Source: SCUB01 sp041918675 (GTDB lineage: Bacteria > Pseudomonadota > Alphaproteobacteria > Rhizobiales > Xanthobacteraceae). From it: 64,000 nucleotides of DNA. Of this stretch, positions 37,156 to 44,846 are shown piece after piece (position 1 is the first letter of the stretch; each line of letters starts with the position of its first letter). A model generated the notes under the pieces. That model saw only the letters and a list, made by a program, of their open reading frames with translations, searched no databases and was not told the DNA's origin. Position numbers and translations under genes: made by a program. The DNA lies in assembly GCA_041918675.1 (NCBI GenBank), contig JAYRVF010000014.1:1-64000 (forward strand). Reading direction: 5' to 3'.

Positions 37156-37189
37156 AGGTTGGTCGCCACGCCGCGGCTTCCGGTTCACG
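37156..37189 (-). promoter_or_regulatory. Bipartite ECF-type promoter motif, copy 2
   Basis: Minus strand reads cgtgaaccgga, eight variable bases, cgtggcgaccaacct. GAAC to CGAC is 17 bases apart, as expected for an ECF -35/-10. The same two blocks with the same spacing occur before the ECF sigma gene at 40031-40064. Confidence 0.55.
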
Positions 37190-37227
37190 CCGCGAACGAC
37201 ATGTCCTTGTGCGAATTTTCGATTCGA

Positions 37228-38697
37228 TCAGCGCGGTTGCGATCCGGTCGAGACCGCCGACACGGGCAGGCCGCCGACCGCGGCGACGGCCGCGGCCGCG
37301 TCGACACGGCCCGCGCCGAACTGCTCGTCGCGCCCCTTCGGCCCGAGATCCTGGGCGGTCGCCATCAGGCGGTCGCGCATGACCGCCGGCGTGATCCGGG
37401 GATCGCGCTGGATCATCAGCGCCGCGACGCCGCTCACATAGGCCGCCGCGAAGGACGTGCCCGTGGTGATCTGATATTTGCCGCCGGGCGACGGCAACAA
37501 CACATCGACGCCGGGCGCGGCGACCGCGATGTATCCGCCGCGATTGGCGCCGTCGAACAGCGCGTCGGAGGCATCCGTCGCGGTGACGGCGATCACCTCG
37601 CGATAGGCCGCGGGAAACAGCGGCGGCGATTTCGGACCGGCATTGCCGGCGGCCGCGACGAGCACGATGCCGCGCGAGTCGGCCGCGGTCACGGCGCGCT
37701 GAAGCAGCGGATCGTGCGGACCGGCAAAGCTCATATTGATGACGCGCGCGCCGCGCCCGGCGGCGTAATCGAGGCTCTTGAGAATCGAGAAGGTCGAGCT
37801 TTCAGCCCCGCTCTCGGCGACGCCGAAGGCGCGGACCGCCAGAATGCGGGCGGCGGGCGCGCTGCCGATTATCCGGGCGTGGGCCGCGATCGCTCCGGCG
37901 ATGCCGGTGCCGTGCGCGTGCGGACCCTCGCGGCTCGACAGCGCGTCGAAGGATTCAGCGACCGTCGCGGCAAGCTCGGGGTGCCCGCCGTCGATCCCGG
38001 AATCGATCACGGCGACGGTCACATCCCTGCCGGTCGCGGCGGTATGCGCCTCCGAAAGCCTGAGCTTGACCGGGGGATATTGCGGATTGCCGCCGGCCGA
38101 GGTCCGCGCGGCCTGGGCCTGTTGCAGATGAAAGCGGAAATTGGGCTGCGCGAACTGGACGTCGCCGCCGACCTCGATGCCGTCGACGGTGACCGGCACC
38201 GACTTTCCCTTCGCCACGCGGAAGCGCACGAGGCTTGCCCCGATCAGCGGCAGGTTCCGTGTCTCCAGCCGCGTCAACGCGTAGCGGCGCGCGGTCTGGT
38301 TGATGCTCTCCTCGCTTGGATTGTCGGTGAAGAGGATCAGCACCTCGTTCGGGATATAGGGCGTCTTGGGGCCGCCCTTGGCCACGCGTCCGCCCTTGCC
38401 GGACCCGCCGGGGCCGGGATCGACCGGGTCGTTATCGAGCTTCTTGATGAGCCTCGGCCGGCGCGGTACGACCGGTTCGCCGGACGGCTCGTTGATGTTC
38501 GGCGAATAGTGAATTCGCGGCCCGACATTGACCATCGGGCGGCGCGCGAAATCGCCGTAGCCGGCGCGCAGATTGTTGAACTGCGCCGAGGCGTCGACGC
38601 CCGTCGCGGCGCAGACCGCGCCGCTCAACAGCGCCAAGACGGCCAAACGGACGGCGCGCCGACGGATGCCGTGCCACGAAGTGATCGCCATCGCCAT
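37228..38697 (-). CDS. Secreted S8 family serine protease (subtilase)
   Basis: 489 residues. Signal peptide to about residue 38; a Pro/Gly/Lys-rich linker (50-112); a propeptide-like domain at ~115-190 (PNEVLILFTDN ... ASLVRFRV ... VQFAQPNFRF); then the catalytic domain with Asp232 (VIDSGIDG), His262 (HAHGTGIAG), oxyanion Asn352 (AAAGNAGP) and Ser415 (TGTSFAAAYVSG). All catalytic residues are present, so it should be an active extracytoplasmic protease. It is the third gene of an ECF sigma / anti-sigma / subtilase unit, 73 bases after the anti-sigma gene. The propeptide resembles the anti-sigma periplasmic domain. Confidence 0.93.
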   Translation of the reverse strand: MAMAITSWHGIRRRAVRLAVLALLSGAVCAATGVDASAQFNNLRAGYGDFARRPMVNVGPRIHYSPNINEPSGEPVVPRRPRLIKKLDNDPVDPGPGGSGKGGRVAKGGPKTPYIPNEVLILFTDNPSEESINQTARRYALTRLETRNLPLIGASLVRFRVAKGKSVPVTVDGIEVGGDVQFAQPNFRFHLQQAQAARTSAGGNPQYPPVKLRLSEAHTAATGRDVTVAVIDSGIDGGHPELAATVAESFDALSSREGPHAHGTGIAGAIAAHARIIGSAPAARILAVRAFGVAESGAESSTFSILKSLDYAAGRGARVINMSFAGPHDPLLQRAVTAADSRGIVLVAAAGNAGPKSPPLFPAAYREVIAVTATDASDALFDGANRGGYIAVAAPGVDVLLPSPGGKYQITTGTSFAAAYVSGVAALMIQRDPRITPAVMRDRLMATAQDLGPKGRDEQFGAGRVDAAAAVAAVGGLPVSAVSTGSQPR

Positions 38698-38770
38698 CTC
38701 CCATGGCTGAGCGCGGTTATGTCCCGCGCGAAAATCCGATCAGACCGCCCCCCGACGGCGCATGTTCCGA

Positions 38771-39451
38771 TTATTCGGCGGCGGCGACAAGGCCGACGAC
38801 CGCTTCGCGCTCGATCCGGGCGACCAGCCGGTCGAGGTCGGCCTTGGCCGTGACCGCCTCGCCGACGCGCAGGCGGAACATTCCGGCCTTGGGTCCGTCG
38901 ACGATCGCGGCGCGATAGGCCTGCAGGAACGCGGCGATATCGGCGGCGCGCGCGTCGGGCTTGAAGGCGACGAGAAGCTCGGCACCGGCGGCCTTTGCCG
39001 CGCGCGGCGCCGACGCCGTCTGATATTGCGGGGCGACTTCCTGCTTGAGCAGGACCGTGCCGATGATCCCGGCTTGGGCGAGCAGAAGAATGGCGGCCGC
39101 GGTCGCCGAATAAGCGAGCGCGCGGGGCGAGAACGAGGCGAACATGCCGCCCAGGCGCGACATCAGCGCGAGCCGGACGGCGGGACGCCGCGCCGGCTCG
39201 GCATCGATCGCCGCGAACAGCTTGTCCATCGCGCGGATCGACGGCGCGCCCAGGCTCTCATTGAGATGAATGGCCTCGGCGAGTTCCTCGCGCACGGCGG
39301 CGTATTGGCGCGCCAGCGCCGGATCGCGGGCGAGCGCCTCCTCGACGCGCTTGGCATCGCGCGCGCCGAGCGTGCCGGCCGCGTGCCAGGGCAGCAGGGC
39401 CTCGACCCCCACCGGTTCGCCTTCCAGAATATGATTGCCCGACGTCGTCAT
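38771..39451 (-). CDS. Anti-sigma factor with propeptide-like periplasmic domain
   Basis: 226 residues from the ATG at 39451, overlapping the sigma stop (ATGA); an ATG at 39457 is an alternative. The N-terminal ~65 residues (ALLPWHAAGTLGARDAKRVEEALARDP) are the helical anti-sigma domain of the RskA-like type without a zinc motif. One membrane helix spans ~111-135. The periplasmic part contains AELLVAFKPDARAADIAAFL, MFRLRV and a C-terminal helix, closely resembling a subtilisin-type propeptide and the prodomain of the subtilase encoded next to it. Likely holds the ECF sigma at the membrane. Confidence 0.88.
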   Translation of the reverse strand: MTTSGNHILEGEPVGVEALLPWHAAGTLGARDAKRVEEALARDPALARQYAAVREELAEAIHLNESLGAPSIRAMDKLFAAIDAEPARRPAVRLALMSRLGGMFASFSPRALAYSATAAAILLLAQAGIIGTVLLKQEVAPQYQTASAPRAAKAAGAELLVAFKPDARAADIAAFLQAYRAAIVDGPKAGMFRLRVGEAVTAKADLDRLVARIEREAVVGLVAAAE

Positions 39452-40017
39452 GGCCATCCTCGCTCCACGCCGGCCGCCTTGAGCAGCTCGGCGAGTTTCT
39501 TGCGCGCGTAGAACATACGCGTCTTCACCGTGTTCTCCGGGATGCCGATGATCTCCGCCACCTCTTCCACGGACTTCTCGTGGTAGTAGACGAGATCGAT
39601 GACTTCCCGATGCTCGGACGAAAGCGCCGTCATGCATTTGCGCAGGATTTCGCCCGTATCCTTTTTCTGCACCGCCACTTCCGGATCGTCGGACGCATCC
39701 TCGATCGAAGCGGCGGTCTCCTCGTCCAATTCGGCCTCGCTCCGGCGCCGCATGGCCGACAGCGCCTTGAAGCGCGTGATCGCCAGAAGCCACGTCGTCG
39801 CCGCCGAACGGCCCTCGAACTTGCCCGCCTGACGCCATACGTCGAGAAACACATCACTGATGAGATCCTCGGCGACGGCCTCATTACGCACGAGCCGCAA
39901 CGCGAACCTGTACACCCGCACGTGATGCCGCGCGTACAGCACCTGCATGGCCAGCCGGTCGCCACCCGCGATCCGAGCGATGAGTACTTCGTCCGGGGCG
40001 GACTGCGTGGCGTTCAC
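39448..40017 (-). CDS. ECF (RpoE-family) RNA polymerase sigma factor
   Basis: 189 residues. Region 2 (LYARHHVRVYRFALRLVRNEAVAEDLISDVFLDVWRQ, then TWLLAITRFKAL) and region 4 (ALSSEHREVIDLVYYHEKSVEEVAEIIGIPENTVKTRMFYARKKL) are complete. It starts at a GTG; a stop codon lies two codons upstream in frame. It is followed by its overlapping anti-sigma gene. The promoter-like motif 14-47 bases upstream suggests autoregulation with a very short leader. The inducing signal is not known. Confidence 0.93.
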   Translation of the reverse strand: MNATQSAPDEVLIARIAGGDRLAMQVLYARHHVRVYRFALRLVRNEAVAEDLISDVFLDVWRQAGKFEGRSAATTWLLAITRFKALSAMRRRSEAELDEETAASIEDASDDPEVAVQKKDTGEILRKCMTALSSEHREVIDLVYYHEKSVEEVAEIIGIPENTVKTRMFYARKKLAELLKAAGVERGWP

Positions 40018-40595
40018 CGGTCAACTCACAAGGTTGGTCGCCACGAGCCGGGATCCGGTTCACGTCGACATGAAAATCCGTTCATCGGCTCCGCGCGGCG
40101 CGATCGGCACGGAAGAGGACAGGCGCGCCCGCGCTCCGTTTCGGGTTCGGACCCGGAACGCCGAACCGAAGTCCGGATCGCGTCATCGCCCCTCTTTTTT
40201 TGAACCGCCCCGGCGAAGAAGCAAGAGCATCGACGGTGGATTACGGTATTTAATTACCTGCAAACGCCGATTTCGGGCTGCTTGGTTTCGTCCGACTTAG
40301 CCCATCGCACAGCCCAAGGTCGAAACGCTGCCAGCTAGTCGCCTTCTCGTTGGCCTACGGCCGAAATCGTAACGCCGCCTCAACCATATGCTTCGATGAA
40401 GATGCAAAAAAACATCAGCGATACAAAAACGAAAACCTTTACCGGTATCTAGCTGTGGATTGATCCGCATCTCGGCGTCAACATGAGCCACGGCCTTCAT
40501 TTCTCAGAAGCGTCCCTCCGCGCAGACGGCGCGCGCGGCAAGGCCGCCGATTCGAAAACCCTTCCCCGCGTCCATCTCTCCGGGAAGGGCGCCGT
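40018..40595. other. 578-base divergent intergenic region
   Basis: Carries the ECF-type motif in front of the sigma gene at its left end. The middle (40200-40480) is AT-richer, with A-tracts, and the right end has the ribosome binding site of the diguanylate cyclase. A 67-codon minus frame at 40297-40500 has no ribosome binding site or family look and is not called. Confidence 0.45.
40031..40064 (-). promoter_or_regulatory. Bipartite ECF-type promoter motif, copy 1
   Basis: Minus strand reads cgtgaaccgga, eight bases, cgtggcgaccaacct, ending 14 bases before the GTG of the ECF sigma gene. Identical blocks and spacing to the motif at 37156-37189. Fits an autoregulated ECF promoter. Confidence 0.6.
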
Positions 40596-41804
40596 ATGAT
40601 CGAAACCAGCCTTTGGCTCGCAAGCTACGGCATGGTGGACTCACCGCCGAGCGGCCACGAAGCCGAACGCGTGCGCCGCGCGCACCGCGCCACGATGCGT
40701 CGCCGGACGCTCCTTTTCGTCATCGTCAGTGTCACCATCGATGCACTCATCCTTGCCGCCTACGCCATGATCGGCTCGGTGGCGATGGTGGCGCCGTTCA
40801 TCTATTTGGCCGCCGCCTTCACGCCCACGCTGATCTTCTTCCTGATCTCCGAATCGGGCCTTAGCGAGCGCAACGATGATCACTTCCTCACCTCGTGGCA
40901 GGTGTTGACGGCGTCGGCGGTCGAACTTGGGTTGCTCCATTTCTTTCCCGAGGTCGGCATCCTGTTTCTCATGGTCATGTTCGTCGCCTTTGGCTTCGGC
41001 GCTCTCCGGCTGAAGGCGTCACAGGCGATTCCGGTGTTCGCCGTCACCATGTTGGCGTTCGCGGTCGCGGCGTATTTCCACCCGATCCCCTTCATCATTC
41101 CGAGCGCGACGCCCGAGGAGCGCGTGGTGACGCTGGCCGCGTTCATGCTGACGCTCGGACGCTGCGTGATCGTCGGACTGTATGGCGGCACCCTGCGCCT
41201 GCGTCTTTATCATCGCGGCGTGCAACTGCGCGACGCCCTCTCCCGCATCGAAATGCTCGCCGAGATCGATCCGCTGACGGGCCTGGCCAACCGGCGCACG
41301 ATCACCAAATACCTCAACGACGAAATCCACCGCGCCGTGCGCAGCAAGTCGTCGGCCAGCATCGCGCTCCTCGACATCGACATGTTCAAGAACATCAACG
41401 ACGAGTTCGGTCATCCGGCCGGCGACGAGGTGTTGCGCGCATTCGGCATCAATATCTTCGCCAATATCCGCACCATCGACAAATTCGGTCGCATTGGCGG
41501 CGAGGAATTCCTGATGGTCCTGCCGGACACCTCGACGGAAGCCGCGGCCGCGTTGCTCAACCGCTTGCGCGGCCTCATCCGCGCGCTCGATTGGAGCAGC
41601 ATCAGCCCGAACCTCGACGTCACGTTCTCGGCCGGCGTCGTCGAAGTCTACTCCGGCGACACGGTCGACACCGTTCTGGCGCGCGCCGACGCCGCGCTCT
41701 ATTCGGCCAAGCATACCGGCCGCAACCGGGTCGTGACCGGCAAGCCACGTTCGACCAAGCAGGAAGACGACACCCCCTCTCCCTCTCTCGCCCCCTCGGT
41801 GTAG
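40596..41804 (+). CDS. Membrane diguanylate cyclase (GGDEF)
   Basis: 402 residues. Five to six membrane helices (about 38-205) form an unrecognised sensory module. A short helix follows, then a GGDEF domain: DPLTGLANRR, DIDMFKNINDEFGH and IGGEEFLMVLP. The active site is intact and the inhibitory I-site RTID sits exactly five residues before GGEEF, so c-di-GMP synthesis with product feedback is expected. A Ser/Pro-rich tail ends the protein. The next gene begins two bases after its stop, so the two are probably one functional unit. Confidence 0.93.
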   Translation: MIETSLWLASYGMVDSPPSGHEAERVRRAHRATMRRRTLLFVIVSVTIDALILAAYAMIGSVAMVAPFIYLAAAFTPTLIFFLISESGLSERNDDHFLTSWQVLTASAVELGLLHFFPEVGILFLMVMFVAFGFGALRLKASQAIPVFAVTMLAFAVAAYFHPIPFIIPSATPEERVVTLAAFMLTLGRCVIVGLYGGTLRLRLYHRGVQLRDALSRIEMLAEIDPLTGLANRRTITKYLNDEIHRAVRSKSSASIALLDIDMFKNINDEFGHPAGDEVLRAFGINIFANIRTIDKFGRIGGEEFLMVLPDTSTEAAAALLNRLRGLIRALDWSSISPNLDVTFSAGVVEVYSGDTVDTVLARADAALYSAKHTGRNRVVTGKPRSTKQEDDTPSPSLAPSV

Positions 41805-41806
41805 AC

Positions 41807-42964
41807 ATGTTCAGCTGGCTCCGAAAAAGCTCATCCGATGCCGCTCGGGCGTCTGGCCCGGAAAGCAAGAGCCTGCTCGACGACCTCGAGGAAACGCTCG
41901 CCAACGGTTCGGTCGCGCGACGGGTCGAGGCGCTGCAGCGCGTCACCGACCTTTTCGTCACCCGCGCGCCGGAATATTCCGAGGAACTCGTCGCGATCTT
42001 CGACGACGTCTACGACTACCTGACGCGCGAGATCGAGACGTCCGCCAAGGTTATCCTGGCGCGGCGCCTGGCGCCGGTTTCCAACGCGCCGCCGAAGACG
42101 ATCCGCCGTCTGGCGTTCGACGAGTCGATCCTGGTCGCCGGCCCGGTGCTGACGCTGTCGCCGCGCCTGAGCGACGACGACCTGGTCGACAACGTGCGCA
42201 CGCGCGGCCGCGAGCATATGCTGGCGATTTCGCGCCGCGCCACGCTCAGCCCCGTGGTCACCGACGCCCTGGTCGAGCACGGCGACAACGATGTCGTGCA
42301 TTCGACCGTGTCCAATCCAGGCGCGCAATTCTCCGAGATGGGCTTTAACCGTCTCGTCGAGCGCGCCGACGGCAACGAGCGGCTGACCACCTCCATCTGC
42401 CGCCGCGACGATATTCCCCGCCAGCATTACCTCGCGCTGCTCGCCAAGGCCTCGAACGAGGTGCGGTCGCGGCTGGAGGCGATCAACCCCAACGCCGCGC
42501 GCGACGTCGCCAACGCCGTCGAGCAGGCGACCGCCGCGCAACAGGCCGCCTCCGCCGCCGCCTCCATCGCCGCGATCGACGCGCATCAGCGGGTCGAGAT
42601 TCTGCATCGCAAGGGCGAGCTCGACGAACGGCAGCTCCTCGAATTCATCGACGCCGGCGAATTCGAGGCGGTCTCCGCCTCGCTCGCGCGCATGATCGAC
42701 CTTCCCGCCGAGATCACCGAAAAGATGCTGATCGAGCAGCGCTCGGAGGGGATTTTCGTCATCGCCAAGTCGCTCGGTCTGTCGTGGCCGACGGTGTCGG
42801 CGCTGCTGCGCATGCGCGCCGGCCTCAACGGCACGGACACCAACGACACGGCCCTAAGCAAGGCGATCTACGAGCGGCTGCGGCTGCCGACGGCGCAGCA
42901 GGCGCTGCGCTTCTATCGCATGCGCAACGGCTCGCCGATCAACTTTCCCGCCGAGACGAACTGA
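41807..42964 (+). CDS. DUF2336 domain protein (second paralogue)
   Basis: 385 residues from ATG 41807. Helical-repeat protein with the DUF2336 signatures SVARRVEALQRVTDLFV, FDDVYDYLTREIETSAKVILARRLA and the long HEAT-like block to ~300. It is longer than, and diverged from, the paralogue at 8433-9473. It starts two bases after the diguanylate cyclase stop. No catalytic motif; it may be a c-di-GMP pathway effector or adaptor, which is inference from position only. Confidence 0.87.
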   Translation: MFSWLRKSSSDAARASGPESKSLLDDLEETLANGSVARRVEALQRVTDLFVTRAPEYSEELVAIFDDVYDYLTREIETSAKVILARRLAPVSNAPPKTIRRLAFDESILVAGPVLTLSPRLSDDDLVDNVRTRGREHMLAISRRATLSPVVTDALVEHGDNDVVHSTVSNPGAQFSEMGFNRLVERADGNERLTTSICRRDDIPRQHYLALLAKASNEVRSRLEAINPNAARDVANAVEQATAAQQAASAAASIAAIDAHQRVEILHRKGELDERQLLEFIDAGEFEAVSASLARMIDLPAEITEKMLIEQRSEGIFVIAKSLGLSWPTVSALLRMRAGLNGTDTNDTALSKAIYERLRLPTAQQALRFYRMRNGSPINFPAETN

Positions 42965-43034
42965 CGCGCCGTCGGACGTCGCGCGCCTCGCCGCGAGCAG
43001 GGCGGGCGCGGCGGCACCGCGCGCGCTCGCGTCA

Positions 43035-43679
43035 TCAGAAGCGCAAAACCCGCCGGCCGGCCAGCGCGCCGATTCCCGCGACGAGCGCGATAGCCAGCGT
43101 GTACCAGGTCGCCACGAACAGCGGTGAATCGTCGGTGCAATGCGTCGCATAGAGCGTCGCCGAAAGCGCGGCCGCCAGTACCCCCGCGACGGCGCCGGCA
43201 AGTCCGGGCGCGGTCGTCGCGCCATGCCGCAAGCCGAGCAGCGCCGCCGCCAGCAAGGGCAGCGCCAGCACGGGGATCGCGACGAGGCAGACCCGCGCGT
43301 TCGTTCCCACCAGCCGCGCCGTCCAGGCGGTCGTTCCCCCGCGCCACCAGACGAGATCGGCCACGATGCCGAGCGCCAGTAGCGCCACGGGAGCGGCGAG
43401 AAGAAGAAGGAAAGGCCCGGCCTTCATTTCCGGCCGCGACAGTCGCAGCGCCGCGACCCCGGCCGCGGCCATCAGCGTCAGCGTCACGACGAATTTGAGA
43501 TCGAAGAACGGATTGGCCCATGCCGAGGCGAAGTCGACGCGCGGGCCGAGCGCCACCCCGAACAGCGCCAGCGAAATCACCAAGGCGATCGCGAGCCCGA
43601 TGCCGAGCACCCGCCCGACCGGCGGCGCAAGCGAGCGCTGGTCGGCCGCGAGCAGGGCGATGAGATCGTCGGTTTTCAT
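43035..43679 (-). CDS. nrsF: NrsF-type anti-sigma factor (DUF1109)
   Basis: 214 residues with six membrane helices. DUF1109 (NrsF) proteins hold SigF-type ECF factors inactive at the inner membrane and release them under copper or chromate stress. The two conserved cysteines needed for this in Caulobacter are present (Cys131 in NARVCLVAIP and Cys181 in ATHCTDDSPLF). It starts in the sigF stop codon (ATGA). It is divergent from the bufferin operon that the pair most likely controls. Confidence 0.92.
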   Translation of the reverse strand: MKTDDLIALLAADQRSLAPPVGRVLGIGLAIALVISLALFGVALGPRVDFASAWANPFFDLKFVVTLTLMAAAGVAALRLSRPEMKAGPFLLLLAAPVALLALGIVADLVWWRGGTTAWTARLVGTNARVCLVAIPVLALPLLAAALLGLRHGATTAPGLAGAVAGVLAAALSATLYATHCTDDSPLFVATWYTLAIALVAGIGALAGRRVLRF

Positions 43680-44227
43680 CCCTCGTCCTCCCGCAGCTTG
43701 CCCGACAGCGCCGCCAGGCCGCGATGCAGCGCCACCCGCACGGCGCCCTCGCTGATCGCCAGTTTCGCGGCGGTGTCCTTGATCGAGGTGCTTTCCACCG
43801 CGATCGCGCGCAGCACGTCGCGCTGGCGTCGCGGCAATTCGTCGAGATGGGCGTCGACCTCGCGCGCCGGCACGGTTTCCGGTTCGGGCTCGGCGCGCAG
43901 CACGTCGATGAAGTCGTCGACCGGCACGTGAACGCCGCGTCCGCGACGGCGCAGCGCGTCGATGATCTTGTTGCGCGTGATCGCGAACACCCACGGCCCG
44001 AACGGGGCGTCCTGCCGCCAGGTGTGGCGTTTCAGGTGAACGGCGAGCAGAACGTCCTGCACGATATCCTCCGCGTCGTCCGGCGATTTTCCGGCGCGCG
44101 ACAATCCGCGTCGGGCGGTCGCGCGCAGGACGGGCGTCAACAAGGTCAGCAGACGGCTATAGGCCGCCGTATCTCCGCCATTGGCCGCGCGCATCAGTCG
44201 CGCCCATTCGCGTTCACGCTCGACCAC
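43676..44227 (-). CDS. sigF: SigF-type ECF sigma factor
   Basis: 183 residues, GTG start with aaggag six bases upstream. Region 2: LRATARRGLSRAGKSPDDAEDIVQDVLLAVHLKRHTW and WVFAITRNKIIDALRRRGR. Region 4: LPRRQRDVLRAIAVESTSIKDTAAKLAISEGAVRVALHRGLAAL. Paired with the DUF1109 anti-sigma, it belongs to the SigF-NrsF group of ECF factors. A GTAACAATC promoter precedes it and a matching one precedes bufA, so it should activate both itself and the copper-buffering operon. Confidence 0.92.
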   Translation of the reverse strand: MVEREREWARLMRAANGGDTAAYSRLLTLLTPVLRATARRGLSRAGKSPDDAEDIVQDVLLAVHLKRHTWRQDAPFGPWVFAITRNKIIDALRRRGRGVHVPVDDFIDVLRAEPEPETVPAREVDAHLDELPRRQRDVLRAIAVESTSIKDTAAKLAISEGAVRVALHRGLAALSGKLREDEG

Positions 44228-44248
44228 GCGGTCTCCTTAACTGAGGTC

Positions 44249-44276
44249 AATACGGTCCCGGGAACCCGATTGTTAC
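44249..44276 (-). promoter_or_regulatory. SigF-type promoter of sigF-nrsF
   Basis: Minus strand: GTAACAATC (44276-44268), twelve bases, then ccgtatt (44255-44249). Same -35 block and same 28-base layout as the bufA promoter facing the other way. A start near 44242 would give a leader of ~15 bases. Confidence 0.6.
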
Positions 44277-44312
44277 ATCGTCCGGACGAACTGTCACAGA
44301 TTCGTGAGCCCC

Positions 44313-44340
44313 GTAACAATCCCGGCGGCCCGGCGAAATT
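44313..44340 (+). promoter_or_regulatory. SigF-type promoter of the bufferin operon
   Basis: GTAACAATC (44313-44321), twelve bases, then cgaaatt (44334-44340). Fits the GTAAC ... CGAA pattern described for SigF of Caulobacter. Predicted leader about 60 bases to the bufA ATG. Confidence 0.65.
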
Positions 44341-44409
44341 GGTCATGCTGACGCCGGCGGCGCCGGACCGAAGCGAATTCAGCCAACTCCGCAACACGCA
44401 CAAGGATTC

Positions 44410-44709
44410 ATGCTCATGATCTCCAAGTCCACCTCCGTCATCGCCGGTTCCCTCGCCGCGGCCATCACGCTCGCCGCGGGCGCCGCCGTCGCCCAGGACA
44501 AGCCCGCCATGGACACCTCCAATATGGAGAAGTGCTACGGCGTCGCCATGAAGGGCAAGAACGATTGCGCCGCCGGGCCGGGCACCACCTGCGCCGGCAC
44601 CTCCAAGGTCGACTACCAGGGCAACGCCTGGAAGTTCGTCGCCAAGGGCACCTGCGGCACGATGAAGACGCCGAAGGGCATGGGCTCGCTGCAGCCGATC
44701 AAGTCGTAA
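44410..44709 (+). CDS. bufA: Bufferin precursor (DUF2282), copper-binding RiPP
   Basis: 99 residues. An unusually long signal peptide (about 1-29, ending AAVAQ) is followed by a short mature peptide with four cysteines: Cys42 (EKCYGV), Cys53 (NDCAAG), Cys61 (TTCAGT) and Cys82 (GTCGT). This is the DUF2282/BufA1 pattern. In bufferins some Cys are converted by BufBC to heterocycles that bind copper in the periplasm. SD aagga upstream. It is the first gene of bufABCD behind a SigF-type promoter, and is separated from bufB by 137 bases with a strong hairpin. Confidence 0.93.
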   Translation: MLMISKSTSVIAGSLAAAITLAAGAAVAQDKPAMDTSNMEKCYGVAMKGKNDCAAGPGTTCAGTSKVDYQGNAWKFVAKGTCGTMKTPKGMGSLQPIKS

Positions 44710-44758
44710 GCCGGATCGTTTCGGCCCGGCCTTCTCGGGCGGCCCGCCTCAACCTGAT

Positions 44759-44782
44759 GGAACGCGCGGCAACGCGCGTTCC
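44759..44782 (+). terminator. Hairpin between bufA and bufB, possible attenuator
   Basis: Perfect 9-bp stem ggaacgcgc / gcgcgttcc with a six-base loop, 50 bases after the bufA stop. No T-run follows, so it more likely stabilises the short bufA mRNA or lowers readthrough than terminates fully. Confidence 0.45.
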
Positions 44783-44846
44783 CTCTCCCCGAAAGCTCCC
44801 AAAATCCCGCCCCATAAGGCGCGCGTTTGATCCCGGATCATCGATC

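Larger units (their letters stand above)
36882..37227. other. Intergenic region holding a candidate sRNA locus
   Basis: 346 bases without a protein gene. The plus-strand frames lack family resemblance and ribosome binding sites. It contains a promoter-like motif (37156-37189) shared with the ECF sigma gene, and a strong hairpin plus U-run (37038-37077), both oriented to the left. Confidence 0.6.

Noticed and set aside
40297..40500. 67-codon minus-strand frame between the ECF and diguanylate cyclase genes
   Set aside because: No ribosome binding site and no recognisable sequence; AT-rich spacer.
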